Part shown: positions 26,304-35,381 of the stretch, in pieces
Layout of the letters: each line of letters starts with the position of its first letter
Position numbering within the stretch: the stretch's first letter is position 1
Assembly: GCA_021324415.1 (NCBI GenBank)
Contig: JAJPJF010000177.1
Location: 1 to 64,000 of the forward strand
DNA from: Nostocales cyanobacterium Centralia_MAG_434
GTDB lineage: Bacteria; Cyanobacteriota; Cyanobacteriia; Cyanobacteriales; Nostocaceae
Reading direction: 5' to 3'
Length of the DNA: 64,000 bases
The notes under the pieces: model-generated
Seen by the model: the letters and a program-made list of their open reading frames with translations, nothing else
What the model was told of the DNA's origin: nothing
Databases searched by the model: none
Translations under genes and position numbers: made by a program

Positions 26304-27026
26304 ATGACGATAGCTGCTGCGCCATTTACCACTCAAACTGCCAACTTGGATGAACTGAACCGGAAATTTGAAACTGCCCATCCAAGAGACATACTGGCAT
26401 GGACTGCAGAAAATATTCCAACTGGACTAGTACAAACCAGTGCCTTTAATGTAGACGATATGGTAATCACCCATATTCTCTACAGCGAACTCAAGTATCC
26501 ATCTCCCGTAATCTTTCTTGACACACTACACCACTTCCCACAAACACTGGAACTCGTTGCTAGAGCCAAAGAAATTTACAATTTAGATCTAAAAATTTAT
26601 AAAACTCCAGATGTAGATACACGTGAAGCCTTTACTGCTAAGTACGGTGAAGCGCTTTGGGATCAAGATATTGCAAAATTCCATCAAGTCACAAAAATCG
26701 AACCTTTGCAACGGGGTTTAGATGAATTAGCTACAGTAGCTTGGCTCACAGGACGTCGCCGTGACCAAGCTGTAACCCGTGCCAATATGCCTATCTTTGA
26801 ACTAGATAGCCAAGGAAGATTGAAAGTCAATCCTTTAGCAACTTGGACACGCAAAGAAACTTGGGTTTACGTGGCTGAACACGGTGTGATATACAATCCT
26901 TTACACGATCAAGGTTATCCAAGTGTTGGTGACGAACCCATTACCACCCCAGTCGCTGAAGGAGAAGACGAGCGTGCGGGACGCTGGCGTGGTACTGGCA
27001 AAACAGAGTGTGGTATTCATATCTAG
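26304..27026 (+). CDS. cysH: Phosphoadenylyl-sulfate (PAPS) reductase
   Basis: A 240-residue assimilatory sulfate-reduction enzyme that reduces PAPS to sulfite with thioredoxin. It has the PP-loop-like fold with QTSAFNVDDMVITHIL, FLDTLHHFPQTLEL and AWLTGRRRDQ, and the catalytic C-terminal motif KTECGIHI with Cys236. Paired cysteines typical of the Fe-S-containing APS reductases are absent, which favours PAPS as substrate. The start ATG at 26304 gives a normal length. It stands as a single gene; a repeat-rich spacer separates it from the SbcD-like gene. Confidence 0.95.
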   Translation: MTIAAAPFTTQTANLDELNRKFETAHPRDILAWTAENIPTGLVQTSAFNVDDMVITHILYSELKYPSPVIFLDTLHHFPQTLELVARAKEIYNLDLKIYKTPDVDTREAFTAKYGEALWDQDIAKFHQVTKIEPLQRGLDELATVAWLTGRRRDQAVTRANMPIFELDSQGRLKVNPLATWTRKETWVYVAEHGVIYNPLHDQGYPSVGDEPITTPVAEGEDERAGRWRGTGKTECGIHI

Positions 27027-27110
27027 TCACTTCGTTATTAGTCATTAGTCACTAATATTTAGTCATTAATATTTAGACTAAAGACCAATACAAAGAACAA
27101 GTGACTAATT
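27027..27110. repeat. Direct repeats TTAGTCATTA type
   Basis: Units such as TTAGTCATTAGTCACTAA and TTAGTCATTAATATTTAG recur in the cysH-sbcD spacer. They belong to the same short-repeat class as 11012-11062 and 15826-15872. Confidence 0.7.
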
Positions 27111-28418
27111 ATGATAAAAATCCTCCATCTCTCGGATATTCACATGGGAAGTGGCTTCTCCCACGGAAGAATCAATCCTGAAACGGGATTAAATACACGG
27201 TTGGAGGATTTTGTCAATACTCTATCCATATGTATTGACAGAGCTTTGGGAGACCCTGTAGATCTTGTGATCTTTGGAGGTGACGCCTTTCCAGACGCCA
27301 CCCCACCACCATATGTACAAGAAGCTTTTGCTAGTCAGTTTCGCCGCTTAGTGGATGCAAACATCCCAACAGTATTACTGGTAGGTAATCATGATCAACA
27401 CGCTCAAGGGCTAGGGGGAGCAAGTTTATGTATTTACCGAACGTTGGGAGTACCAGGATTTGTTGTTGGCGATAGGTTAACCACTCACCACATCCAAACC
27501 CGTAATGGAAAAGTGCAGGTTTTAACCCTACCTTGGTTGACCCGTTCTACATTGATGACTCGCCAAGAAACTGGAAGTATGTCACTGGAGGAAATCAACC
27601 AACTTTTAATAGAACGTCTGAACGTTGTTCTAGAAGCAGAAATTCGCCGCCTTGATCCTAATGTGCCAACGGTTCTTTTGGGTCACGTTATGGCAGACAA
27701 TGCTAACTTTGGTTCTGAGCGCCTTTTGGCAGTAGGGAAAGGTTTTACAATTCCCTTATCCTTATTAACACGACCCAACTTTGACTATGTCGCTTTAGGA
27801 CATGTCCACCGTCATCAAAACTTGAATAAATCAAACGACCCCCCAGTTATTTATCCAGGAAGTATAGAGCGGGTTGATTTTAGTGAAGAAAAAGAAAACA
27901 AAGGCTATGTGATGATAGAGCTAGAGCGGGGTCGTGCTCGTTGGGAATTTTGTCCTTTGTCTGTTCGGACTTTTCTGACAATTGAGGTAGATCTATCTAA
28001 GGTAGACGATCCACAAGCAGCAATTCTCAAAGCGATCGCCAAGCACGAGATTCAAGATGCGGTCGTGAGGTTAATCTATAAACTCCGCTCTGAGCAGTTG
28101 GATCTCATAGATGGTTCCTTGCTACATCAAGCTTTAAGTACAGCACATACATACACTATTCAGCCAGAATTGGTGAGTCAGTTGGCTCGACCCCGCGTTC
28201 CCGAGTTGAGCGCGAGTAATAGTATTGATCCAATGGCAGCACTAAAAACTTATTTAGACAACCGTGAAGACCTGCAGGATATTGCAGCATCGATGCTAGA
28301 AGCCGCACACAAGTTGCTGGCAGATGAAGAAATTAGTACAGAACCTACAACTGATGAGCAAAATGCTCAAAGTGATTTGCTGGTGAGTGGTACCGAGACT
28401 CAGCTAAGTTTTCTATAA
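27111..28418 (+). CDS. sbcD: SbcD-like DNA repair exonuclease
   Basis: A 435-residue calcineurin-like metallophosphoesterase, the nuclease subunit of the SbcCD (Mre11-Rad50) complex that trims DNA ends and hairpins. Metal ligands are visible in order: LSDIHMGSG (about 7-15), VIFGGDAFPD, LVGNHDQH, GHVMADNANF and LGHVHRHQ. Behind the phosphoesterase domain lies a C-terminal capping region (about 280-380) and a disordered tail. No sbcC gene is adjacent, although the partner can be distant. The ATG at 27111 opens on the first motif. The DNA partner and activity are inferred from family. Confidence 0.9.
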   Translation: MIKILHLSDIHMGSGFSHGRINPETGLNTRLEDFVNTLSICIDRALGDPVDLVIFGGDAFPDATPPPYVQEAFASQFRRLVDANIPTVLLVGNHDQHAQGLGGASLCIYRTLGVPGFVVGDRLTTHHIQTRNGKVQVLTLPWLTRSTLMTRQETGSMSLEEINQLLIERLNVVLEAEIRRLDPNVPTVLLGHVMADNANFGSERLLAVGKGFTIPLSLLTRPNFDYVALGHVHRHQNLNKSNDPPVIYPGSIERVDFSEEKENKGYVMIELERGRARWEFCPLSVRTFLTIEVDLSKVDDPQAAILKAIAKHEIQDAVVRLIYKLRSEQLDLIDGSLLHQALSTAHTYTIQPELVSQLARPRVPELSASNSIDPMAALKTYLDNREDLQDIAASMLEAAHKLLADEEISTEPTTDEQNAQSDLLVSGTETQLSFL

Positions 28419-28533
28419 AGAAAATCTTAAGTTAATTGCTTGAGAATCTGCCAAAATTGCTATATGCCGTGCTCTGGAATTAACCATTAATTCATCTGAG
28501 TAGGTAAGAAAATAGTTGCTCTGTGGACGTTGT

Positions 28534-30369
28534 ATGTCCTTGTACCCTCAAATAAAGCAGTTTTTACTTGGGCGCACATTACCAACAAGTGCTCATCATG
28601 AAGAAAGGTTAAGCAATGCTGCTGCTTTAGCTGTTCTTTCTTCAGACGCTCTGTCATCAGTTGCTTATGCTACTGAAGAGATTTTGCTGGTTTTAGTAGC
28701 AGCCGGAAGTAGCGCTCTTGGTTTGTCTCTGCCCATTGCTATATCAATTATCATCCTGCTAGCAATAGTCGTGCTTTCTTACCGACAAACCATTCGAGCC
28801 TATCCACAAGGAGGTGGCTCCTATATTGTTGCCAGAGAAAACCTGGGTCTTTATCCAGGACTGGTAGCAGGTGGCTCTTTGATGATTGACTATATCTTAA
28901 CAGTTACTGTCAGCATATCGGCGGGTACAGCCGCTCTTACCTCAGCATTGCCAGCACTGCAACCTTTCACAGTCAGTCTTTGCTTGATTTTTATTTTCTT
29001 GTTGATGCTGGCAAATCTCAGGGGTGTAAAGGAATCAGGCAAATTATTTATGATTCCTACTTATGCCTTCATTGTCAGTATTTTTGTGCTGATTGCTCTC
29101 GGTTTGTTTCAACAAGCTACCGGGCACATTTCGGCAGCAGAATCCAGTCTTCCCGTTACAGAAGGACTCAGTTTGTTTTTTGTCTTGAGAGCCTTTTCTG
29201 CAGGATGTACTGCGCTGACAGGAGTAGAAGCAATATCTGATGGAGTCTTAGCTTTTAAGCAACCGGAGTGGAAAAACGCTCGCAAGACATTGCTCTACTT
29301 GGGAGTCATTCTAGGAATAATGTTTGTGGGAATCAGTTACTTGGCTCACATTTATCACATTGTTCCCCATGAAGGACAAACAGTGGTTTCTCAACTAGGT
29401 AGGCTGATTCTCGGGAATGGACCATTTTACTTTTTTGTCCAATTTGTCACACTGTTAATCTTACTTTTGGCTGCTAATACCAGCTATGCTGACTTTCCCA
29501 GACTTTGTTACTTTTTGTCGCGAGATGGGTTTTTACCAAGACAATTGTCACTATTGGGCGATCGCTTGGTCTACTCCAACGGGATTATTCTCCTAAGTCT
29601 GTGTGCAGCAATGTTGGTGATTATCTTCAAAGGGCAAGTTAATGCTGCTATTCCTCTATACGCAGTTGGTGTATTCACTTCCTTTACCCTGTCTCAAGCT
29701 GGAATGGTACGTCACTGGGTTAAAGAAAAGGAGCAAAATTGGCTTTCTAGCGCTTTGATGAATGGTTTGGGAGCTATTGCTACAGCAGTTGTTCTGGGTG
29801 TGATCATATCAACAAAGTTCTTATTAGGAGCTTGGTTAGTCGTGGTTGCAATTCCTTTGCTTGTCACCTTATTTTTAGCCATTCGTCGCCACTACCAATA
29901 TGTAGCAGAACGTCTTAGTATTCAGGACTTGCCACCAAGAGGTTATCTTCCTAGACCTAAACCAGAAGTTGTGACTCACCCTGCAGTGGTTGTGGTTGGA
30001 CAACTTAATCGAGGAACAGTAGAAGCTTTAGATTATGCACGTACAGTTGCTGATGAAATTGTTGCAGTGCATGTAGATATTGGTTCTACAGAAAGAGAAA
30101 AACTCCAAGAGAAATGGCGACAATTAGAGGCTGATATTCCCCTAGAAATTATCGACTCACCCTATCGCTCTGTTATTGAGCCAATTATTGAGTTTGTCAG
30201 TCACTTTGAAGAACGCCATCCTGGTGTTTTTACAACTATCATTATTCCCGCTTTTGTACCACGTAATTGGTGGGAAGGTCTTTTGCACAACCAAACAACT
30301 TTGTTTTTAAAGACTGCTTTACGCTCTCAAAAAAGTCGAGTTGTTACCACTGTTAGGTATTATCTGTAA
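28534..30369 (+). CDS. APC-superfamily amino acid permease
   Basis: A 611-residue transporter read from ATG 28534 (MSLYPQIKQFLLGRTLPT); an upstream in-frame TTG would add six residues. Twelve membrane segments span residues of about 30-445, including SSDALSSVAYATEEILLVLV, the first-helix region of the family, and PQGGGSYIVARENLG. The last 150 residues form a cytoplasmic domain with a nucleotide-binding-like pattern (VVVVGQLNRGTVEALDYA), related to universal stress protein folds. The substrate is unknown; relatives are proposed to carry K+ or amino acids. A strong terminator follows. Confidence 0.9.
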   Translation: MSLYPQIKQFLLGRTLPTSAHHEERLSNAAALAVLSSDALSSVAYATEEILLVLVAAGSSALGLSLPIAISIIILLAIVVLSYRQTIRAYPQGGGSYIVARENLGLYPGLVAGGSLMIDYILTVTVSISAGTAALTSALPALQPFTVSLCLIFIFLLMLANLRGVKESGKLFMIPTYAFIVSIFVLIALGLFQQATGHISAAESSLPVTEGLSLFFVLRAFSAGCTALTGVEAISDGVLAFKQPEWKNARKTLLYLGVILGIMFVGISYLAHIYHIVPHEGQTVVSQLGRLILGNGPFYFFVQFVTLLILLLAANTSYADFPRLCYFLSRDGFLPRQLSLLGDRLVYSNGIILLSLCAAMLVIIFKGQVNAAIPLYAVGVFTSFTLSQAGMVRHWVKEKEQNWLSSALMNGLGAIATAVVLGVIISTKFLLGAWLVVVAIPLLVTLFLAIRRHYQYVAERLSIQDLPPRGYLPRPKPEVVTHPAVVVVGQLNRGTVEALDYARTVADEIVAVHVDIGSTEREKLQEKWRQLEADIPLEIIDSPYRSVIEPIIEFVSHFEERHPGVFTTIIIPAFVPRNWWEGLLHNQTTLFLKTALRSQKSRVVTTVRYYL

Positions 30370-30407
30370 CAAGTTTTTTCGGAAGAAAGTTTATTAGGAA
30401 CAACTTA

Positions 30408-30448
30408 TAGGGATACTTTTCAGTAAAGAGAAAGTATCCCTATTTTTA
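30408..30448 (+). terminator. Rho-independent terminator after permease gene
   Basis: TAGGGATACTTT at 30408-30419 and AAAGTATCCCTA at 30431-30442 form a perfect 12-bp stem followed by TTTTTA. It lies about 40 nt after the permease stop and should end that transcript. Confidence 0.85.
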
Positions 30449-30665
30449 TAGATATTTTTTTAATTGACTTTATAGATAAGTGGACATAAATTTGAAAAAG
30501 ATTAGCAAATTAGCAATACGAATGAGTGAAGATAGATTGAAATCTAAAAATCAGTATTGCTAAATACTTTTTAGCTAAAATTTGGTGCTTTAACTATAAT
30601 TGCCTAATTAAGATCGCCTATGCTCTGTGTTGACCGCCAGTTCATAAATTAAATAGGATCGCAAC

Positions 30666-31472
30666 ATGAAGATAACATCCAAAAAGCGGCGTCAACAAAC
30701 TGCTTTAATTACTGGAGCATCTGGTGGAATTGGCTATGAATTTGCTAAATTATTTGCAAGTGATGGATATGATCTTGTTTTAGTAGATAGACAAGGACAA
30801 AAACTTGCTGACACTATAGACGAGCTAGAAAAAAAATATGGCATTTTTGTCAAACCTCTTGTTAAAGATTTATCTCGATCTACAGCACCAGATGAAATTT
30901 ATACTGAATTGAAGCAAGCATCTATTAAGGTTGATGTACTTGTCAATAATGCGGGCTTTGGCACTCATGGATTTTTCTATGAAACTAACCTTAATACCGA
31001 ACTGGATATGATACAGGTAAATGCGGTGTGTGTCACCCATTTAACTAAATTATTTCTCAATGATATGGTGAGGCAAGGCTCTGGAAAGATATTAAACATT
31101 GCCTCAGTCGCTGCTTTTCAAGCAGGACCACTTATGGCAGTTTATTTTGCAACTAAAGCCTATGTCTTGTCATTTTCAGAAGCGATCGCCAATGAATTAG
31201 AAGGTACGGGTGTCACTGTCACTGTTCTTTGCCCAGGACCAACAGCATCCGGATTTCAAAAAGCCGCTGCAATGGAGAAAACCAAGATTGCCAATCCCTG
31301 GGGAATGATGGACTCAGCAACTGTGGCAAAGATTGGTTATCTCGGCTTAATGGCCAACAAAACAGTTGTCATTCCTGGTGCCAAAAATAAGATATTAGCC
31401 ACATCTGTAAGGTTTGCAGCAAGAAAACTAGTGACAAAGATAGTCAGAGATTTGCATGAAATTAGAAAATAG
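30666..31472 (+). CDS. Short-chain dehydrogenase/reductase
   Basis: A 268-residue classical SDR that should oxidise or reduce a carbonyl or alcohol using NAD(P)(H). It shows the nucleotide motif TGASGGIGYEFAKL at about residues 17-30, the NNAG segment (LVNNAGFGTHGFF), the catalytic Ser in NIASVAAFQAG and the YFATKAY catalytic Tyr-Lys pair. The basic residues after the first motif (VDRQGQ) leave cofactor choice open. Membrane-bound or lipid-related SDRs have similar C-terminal AARKLV helices. The exact substrate is unknown. Confidence 0.92.
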   Translation: MKITSKKRRQQTALITGASGGIGYEFAKLFASDGYDLVLVDRQGQKLADTIDELEKKYGIFVKPLVKDLSRSTAPDEIYTELKQASIKVDVLVNNAGFGTHGFFYETNLNTELDMIQVNAVCVTHLTKLFLNDMVRQGSGKILNIASVAAFQAGPLMAVYFATKAYVLSFSEAIANELEGTGVTVTVLCPGPTASGFQKAAAMEKTKIANPWGMMDSATVAKIGYLGLMANKTVVIPGAKNKILATSVRFAARKLVTKIVRDLHEIRK

Positions 31473-31509
31473 ATCTCTGTAGTTTACACTACATCTAAGA
31501 TCTAGAAAT

Positions 31510-31570
31510 CCTAAATCATTTGAAAGAAACAAGAATCCCGGTTTCTCCCAGAAACCAGGATTCTGGGACT
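31510..31570 (+). repeat. Dispersed hairpin repeat, copy 1
   Basis: A 61-nt element beginning CCTAAATCATTTG and containing the arms AGAATCCCGGTTTCT (31532-31546) and AGAAACCAGGATTCT (31550-31564), one mismatch in 15 bp. A copy with the same flanks is at 57893-57954. After the SDR gene it is followed by TTTTCATTTTT, so it may serve as a terminator. Confidence 0.8.
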
Positions 31571-31708
31571 TTTCATTTTTACCTTCACAAGCAGTATGAT
31601 GAGAAGAAAATCCAGGGTGTGAAAAAATGATTCATGGGGTTGTTCACAATCCTAAACTTGTAGACTGCAGCCAAAACATACACTAACTCCTAACTCTTTT
31701 CCTTAACT

Positions 31709-33889
31709 GTGCTGGACCAACCGATACCTCAATCTTCCCGTCGCATTCAGCGCTTGCCTAATCAGAGGTGGCAGATTTATCCACAGAGAACAGAATTAGC
31801 TCAAAAGTTGGCACAACTGATGAATTTGACGCCTGTAGTTAGTCAGCTAGTGATAAATCGAGGAATTCATACGTTGGAAGAAGCACAAGTTTTCCTCTAT
31901 CCAGAGTCTTTAAAGTTACCTTCACCAATAGAGGAATTTCCTGATCTAGCAATCAGTTTAGAGTTATTACAAAATGCTATTGTCTCCCAAGAAGAAATCG
32001 TTATATGTGGGGACTATGATGCTGACGGTATGACAAGCACTGCTTTGCTATTGCGTAGTCTTCGTTGGTTGGGTGCTAAAGTAGACTACGCTATACCTAG
32101 TCGCATGCACGAAGGCTATGGGATCAACAAACGTATTGTTGAAGAATACCATAGCAAAGGTGTAGGGTTGATTCTCACTGTGGACAATGGCATCTCAGCA
32201 TTTGAACCAATTGCAAGAGCGAGAGAATTGGGTTTAAAAGTTATTGTGACTGACCACCACGATATACCTCAGCTATTACCTCCTGCTCATGCCATTCTCA
32301 ACCCTAAACTAATTGCAGAGTCTTCTATTTATCGAGGTGTGGCTGGTGTCGGCGTCGCATATATTGTAGCTGTATCCCTTGCAGAAAAAATGGGACAGAC
32401 TCAACACATCTTAAACTCGATGCTGGAGCTATTTACACTGGGAACCATAGCAGATTTAGCTCCTTTGACTGGCGTAAATCGTCATTGGGTCAAACGTGGT
32501 TTACAGCAGTTACCTAAATCTAAATTACCGGGGGTGCAAGCGTTAATTCAGGTGTCAGGGGTGAAGGGACAAGGGGGACAGGGAGGACAAGGAGGACAGG
32601 GGGGACAGGGGGGACAAGGGGGGGAGAAGTTAATTGGTACATCTGTGCTGTCTTCAGTGGGTTCGTCGTTTTCCTCTCCACTTCCTCATTCTCTTAGTTC
32701 CCAACGCTCATCCTCTAAATCCCTCAAACCTGAGGATATTGGATTTCGTCTTGGTCCGCGAATTAATGCTATTGGTCGGATTGCTGATCCTCAGATTGTT
32801 ATAGAATTGCTAACCACAGATGATGTGGGAATAGCGCTGGAAAGGGCGATGCAGTGTGAAGCAATTAACCAACAGCGTCAGCAAATGTGTACGCAAATTG
32901 AACAAGAAGCGATCGCAATTGTAGAGGCTTTGTATGTGACGTCTTTACAGCAAGATCGTGTTCTGGTTATTGTGGAACAAAACTGGCACCATGGTGTGAT
33001 TGGGATTGTTGCCTCTCGCTTAGTAGAACGCTACGGTGTTCCTGTGTTTATTGGAACTTATGAAAGTGAAACACATATTCGCGGTTCAGCGCGAGGAATT
33101 CCAGAGTTTCATGTGTTTGAAGCTTTAGAGTATTGTCGTAATTTACTAGGCAAATTCGGCGGACATAAAGCAGCAGGGGGATTTTCTCTGGAAACAGGAA
33201 ATTTAGGAGCGTTGCGATCTCGTCTAAGTGAGTTTGCTAATAAGTCTCTTGAACTCCAACATCTCAAACCACTTCTAAAAATTGATACTCAGGTCAATTT
33301 AAACCAAATTAATAGCCAGCTCTATCAACAACTTAATATCATAGAACCTTGTGGTATTGACAATCCTGATCCTGTGTTCTGGACACCCAATGTCCAAGTT
33401 CTTCAACAGGAAATTGTCGGTAAAGTTCACCTCAAACTCACGCTGGCGCAGACTATAGATAATCAGCGTCACCAAATTAAGGCGATCGCATGGCGCTGGC
33501 GTGACTACTTTCCCCTACCGTCTCGAGTCGATATTGCCTACAAGCTGCGAGAAAATAATTTTAACAATAACACCACCATCGAGTTGGAGTTACTGGGTAC
33601 ACGAGTTCCAACTCAGTCTTACCTGTTTAGTACGCCACAAGTAACTCCATTAAGAACCACTTTTGAGTACAACCAGCGAAAATACACCTGTGGTATATAT
33701 CAAAATGGTTCTTCACAAGAGTTGAGAATTAGAAATCCTGAAGGTAAAGTCTTAGCCGTTCAATCAGAAAACACCATCGGCTTACTGGGAACGAGTCGTG
33801 AGGAAGCAGTAGAAATTGATGTGTCAAAAGTACAATATGCCAATATCATTCAGGCAGCCCTGCAAGCGCTCGAAAAAGTTAGGAGTTAG
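31709..33889 (+). CDS. recJ: Single-strand-specific exonuclease RecJ with repeat insert
   Basis: A 726-residue 5'-3' ssDNA exonuclease for recombination and mismatch repair. DHH motifs are present: GDYDADGMTSTALLL (about 102-116) and VTDHHDIPQL; then GPRINAIGRI, HGVIGIVASRL, RGSARGIPEFHVFEAL and GGHKAAGGFSL of the DHHA1 part. Between the DHH half and GPRINAIGRI lies an insert of about 55 residues (about 284-338) starting with a (GQG)n tract and continuing Ser-rich; it is encoded by the GGACAAGG repeat found in intergenic DNA. The GTG start at 31709 lacks a clear ribosome binding site. The last codons and stop lie in a GTTAGGAGTTAG repeat. No frame is broken. Confidence 0.92.
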   Translation: MLDQPIPQSSRRIQRLPNQRWQIYPQRTELAQKLAQLMNLTPVVSQLVINRGIHTLEEAQVFLYPESLKLPSPIEEFPDLAISLELLQNAIVSQEEIVICGDYDADGMTSTALLLRSLRWLGAKVDYAIPSRMHEGYGINKRIVEEYHSKGVGLILTVDNGISAFEPIARARELGLKVIVTDHHDIPQLLPPAHAILNPKLIAESSIYRGVAGVGVAYIVAVSLAEKMGQTQHILNSMLELFTLGTIADLAPLTGVNRHWVKRGLQQLPKSKLPGVQALIQVSGVKGQGGQGGQGGQGGQGGQGGEKLIGTSVLSSVGSSFSSPLPHSLSSQRSSSKSLKPEDIGFRLGPRINAIGRIADPQIVIELLTTDDVGIALERAMQCEAINQQRQQMCTQIEQEAIAIVEALYVTSLQQDRVLVIVEQNWHHGVIGIVASRLVERYGVPVFIGTYESETHIRGSARGIPEFHVFEALEYCRNLLGKFGGHKAAGGFSLETGNLGALRSRLSEFANKSLELQHLKPLLKIDTQVNLNQINSQLYQQLNIIEPCGIDNPDPVFWTPNVQVLQQEIVGKVHLKLTLAQTIDNQRHQIKAIAWRWRDYFPLPSRVDIAYKLRENNFNNNTTIELELLGTRVPTQSYLFSTPQVTPLRTTFEYNQRKYTCGIYQNGSSQELRIRNPEGKVLAVQSENTIGLLGTSREEAVEIDVSKVQYANIIQAALQALEKVRS
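32562..32625 (+). repeat. GGACAAGG-type repeat inside recJ
   Basis: About seven 9-nt units (GGGACAAGG, GGAGGACAAG and similar) run in the recJ reading frame and encode Gly-Gln-Gly. They are near identical to the intergenic arrays at 6.6, 34.6 and 35.7 kb on the same strand. Confidence 0.9.
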
Positions 33890-33997
33890 GAGTTAAGAAT
33901 GGGGAGTGTGGCATAGGGCATAGTATAAGATATTCCCCTTGTCCTCCTTGTCCCTCTGCTCTCCTTCTTCTATTCTCCACTCTTAACTCTTAACTCC
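33880..33997. repeat. GAGTTAGG repeats with inverted arms
   Basis: GTTAGGAGTTAGG units start within the last codons of recJ. GGAGTTAAGA at 33889-33898 pairs perfectly with TCTTAACTCC at 33988-33997, enclosing a stretch with CCTTGTCC units. The structure separates recJ from psb30, whose stop is at 34004. Confidence 0.75.
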
Positions 33998-34003
33998 TTA
34001 CTG

Positions 34004-34126
34004 TTATAGGTCGCCGTTGCGGAATGCCAGCACAAAAATTACCGCTGGACCAGCTAACATGATAAGTGCTACGGAGACTAGCTGAAAAATCACTTCCCAA
34101 TGAATATTACCTAAGGCTTCAAACAT
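34004..34126 (-). CDS. psb30: Photosystem II reaction-centre protein Psb30 (Ycf12)
   Basis: A 40-residue single-helix subunit at the edge of the photosystem II core in the thylakoid membrane. It reads [20 protein letters not shown] and continues [15 protein letters not shown], then RNGDL, the family's fixed C-terminal pattern. The membrane helix covers about residues 12-35. GGAGGAAAG lies just upstream of the ATG at 34126, a very good ribosome binding site. The gene is too short for ordinary ORF finding. It is convergent with recJ across a repeat structure. The call rests on length and near-complete motif match. Confidence 0.95.
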   Translation of the reverse strand: MFEALGNIHWEVIFQLVSVALIMLAGPAVIFVLAFRNGDL

Positions 34127-34272
34127 CTTTCCTCCAAATTGTCTTAAAAAATTAAATAACCCAAGTGCAGAACTTGAGATTGATCATATCTGGCAACTGT
34201 CCAAAGATTTTAATTTACTTAACAAAATGATAAACAAATATATACATAAAGTTTTAGTATAAGGTTTTAACA

Positions 34273-34623
34273 ATGGCAACTTGGCAATGTGTAAAGCAAT
34301 GTGGGGCTTGCTGTCATCTGCAGCCAGAAGATCGTCCAGACTTGCATGAGTATCTATCAACAGAAGAATTGGAACTATTCCTCAGCATGATAGGTGAAGG
34401 AGGATGGTGTATCAATTTCGACCATGACTCCCGCGAATGTCGTATTTACCCAAATCGTCCACGTTTTTGCCGTGTGGAACCAGCAGTATTTCAGGATATG
34501 TACGGTATTGAGCCTGAAGAGTTAAATGACTTCGCAATTGAGTGCTGTCATCAGCAGATCGAAGGTGTTTATGGCGATCGCAGTCTAGAAATGATTCGCT
34601 TTGATCAAGCGGTGGGGATGTGA
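34273..34623 (+). CDS. YkgJ-family cysteine-cluster protein
   Basis: A 116-residue protein with an N-terminal cysteine cluster, WQCVKQCGACCHLQPED, plus later Cys in GGWCINFDHDSRECRIY, RFCRVEP and IECCHQQ. This matches the YkgJ/CxxCxxCC family, thought to coordinate zinc or an iron-sulfur cluster. The pattern continues with YPNRPRFCR, as in other cyanobacterial members. It starts 146 bp from the divergent psb30 gene and ends before a repeat tract. The biochemical role is unknown. Confidence 0.9.
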   Translation: MATWQCVKQCGACCHLQPEDRPDLHEYLSTEELELFLSMIGEGGWCINFDHDSRECRIYPNRPRFCRVEPAVFQDMYGIEPEELNDFAIECCHQQIEGVYGDRSLEMIRFDQAVGM

Positions 34624-34629
34624 AGTAGC

Positions 34630-34698
34630 CTGAAGGAGACAAGAGGGACAAGGAGGACAAGGAGGACAAGGAGGACAAGGGGGACAAGGAAAGGGGGA
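34630..34698 (+). repeat. GGACAAGGA tandem array
   Basis: Six to seven units of GGACAAGGA or GGACAAGGG follow the Cys-cluster gene directly. The same unit, on the same strand, makes the Gly-Gln tract within recJ 2 kb upstream. Confidence 0.9.
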
Positions 34699-34861
34699 TT
34701 TTTTATACTATGCCCTATGCCCTATGCCCTATCTTTACGAATAATCGTTTATTCTCACCAACCTACTTAGTAATTGAATGAGGATGGGGATAGGTTGCAA
34801 TTTGTAAAAAAGACTGAGAAAATGAGAAGAATATGAGAACACCTTATAACAGAACTAGCCA

Positions 34862-35332
34862 GTGAAACTTGACACCGCGCCTTTGAGCCTTGCTTGTACT
34901 TCTCAGTCTGAAAGCAAGCCAGAACTAAGAGATGATCCTGACTTAAACTCAATGACTGCACAGACAGTTTCTCTGGAAGGGGAATCCTTCATAGAAGTTT
35001 CCACGACAAATGAACAACCATCAACTACAGCAGCAGATTGTTCTCAGAAGCAATCTGCTATGACGGTTTTCTTGACGACATTCGCGACTATTTTTTTAGC
35101 AGAGATTGGTGATAAAACGCAGTTATCCATTTTATTGATGAGTGCGGAATCCCATTCTCCATGGGTAGTATTTCTAGGCGCTGCTACAGCATTAATCACT
35201 ACTAGTTTGTTGGGAGTAATTTTAGGTCGTTGGATGGCTAAGCGACTTTCTCCTAAAGTTGTGGAAAAGGCATCAGGAATATTATTATTGCTGATTTCCC
35301 TACTGCTTTTCTGGGATCTCGTTGTTGGTTAG
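34862..35332 (+). CDS. TMEM165/GDT1-family half transporter (first of pair)
   Basis: A 156-residue protein from GTG 34862. The first 65 residues are polar and uncommon for the family; a Met at residue 67 (MTVFLTTFATIFLAEIGDKT, start 35060) begins the core, so the true start is open. The core has three membrane segments and the ion-binding EIGDKTQL motif. Family members export Mn2+ or exchange Ca2+ and, in cyanobacteria, protect photosystem II from excess Mn. A complete transporter has two such motifs; this gene has one, with the other in the next gene. The two overlap or nearly abut and should form one complex. Confidence 0.85.
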   Translation: MKLDTAPLSLACTSQSESKPELRDDPDLNSMTAQTVSLEGESFIEVSTTNEQPSTTAADCSQKQSAMTVFLTTFATIFLAEIGDKTQLSILLMSAESHSPWVVFLGAATALITTSLLGVILGRWMAKRLSPKVVEKASGILLLLISLLLFWDLVVG

Positions 35333-35381
35333 TAGTCTTAGGTCAATAGGAAACAAGTTATTAAGACAAAGAATAAAATTT

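Noticed and set aside
32562-34698. Arrays of short direct repeats as a CRISPR
   Set aside because: The units are 9 nt and contiguous, with no unique spacers and no cas genes in the window.
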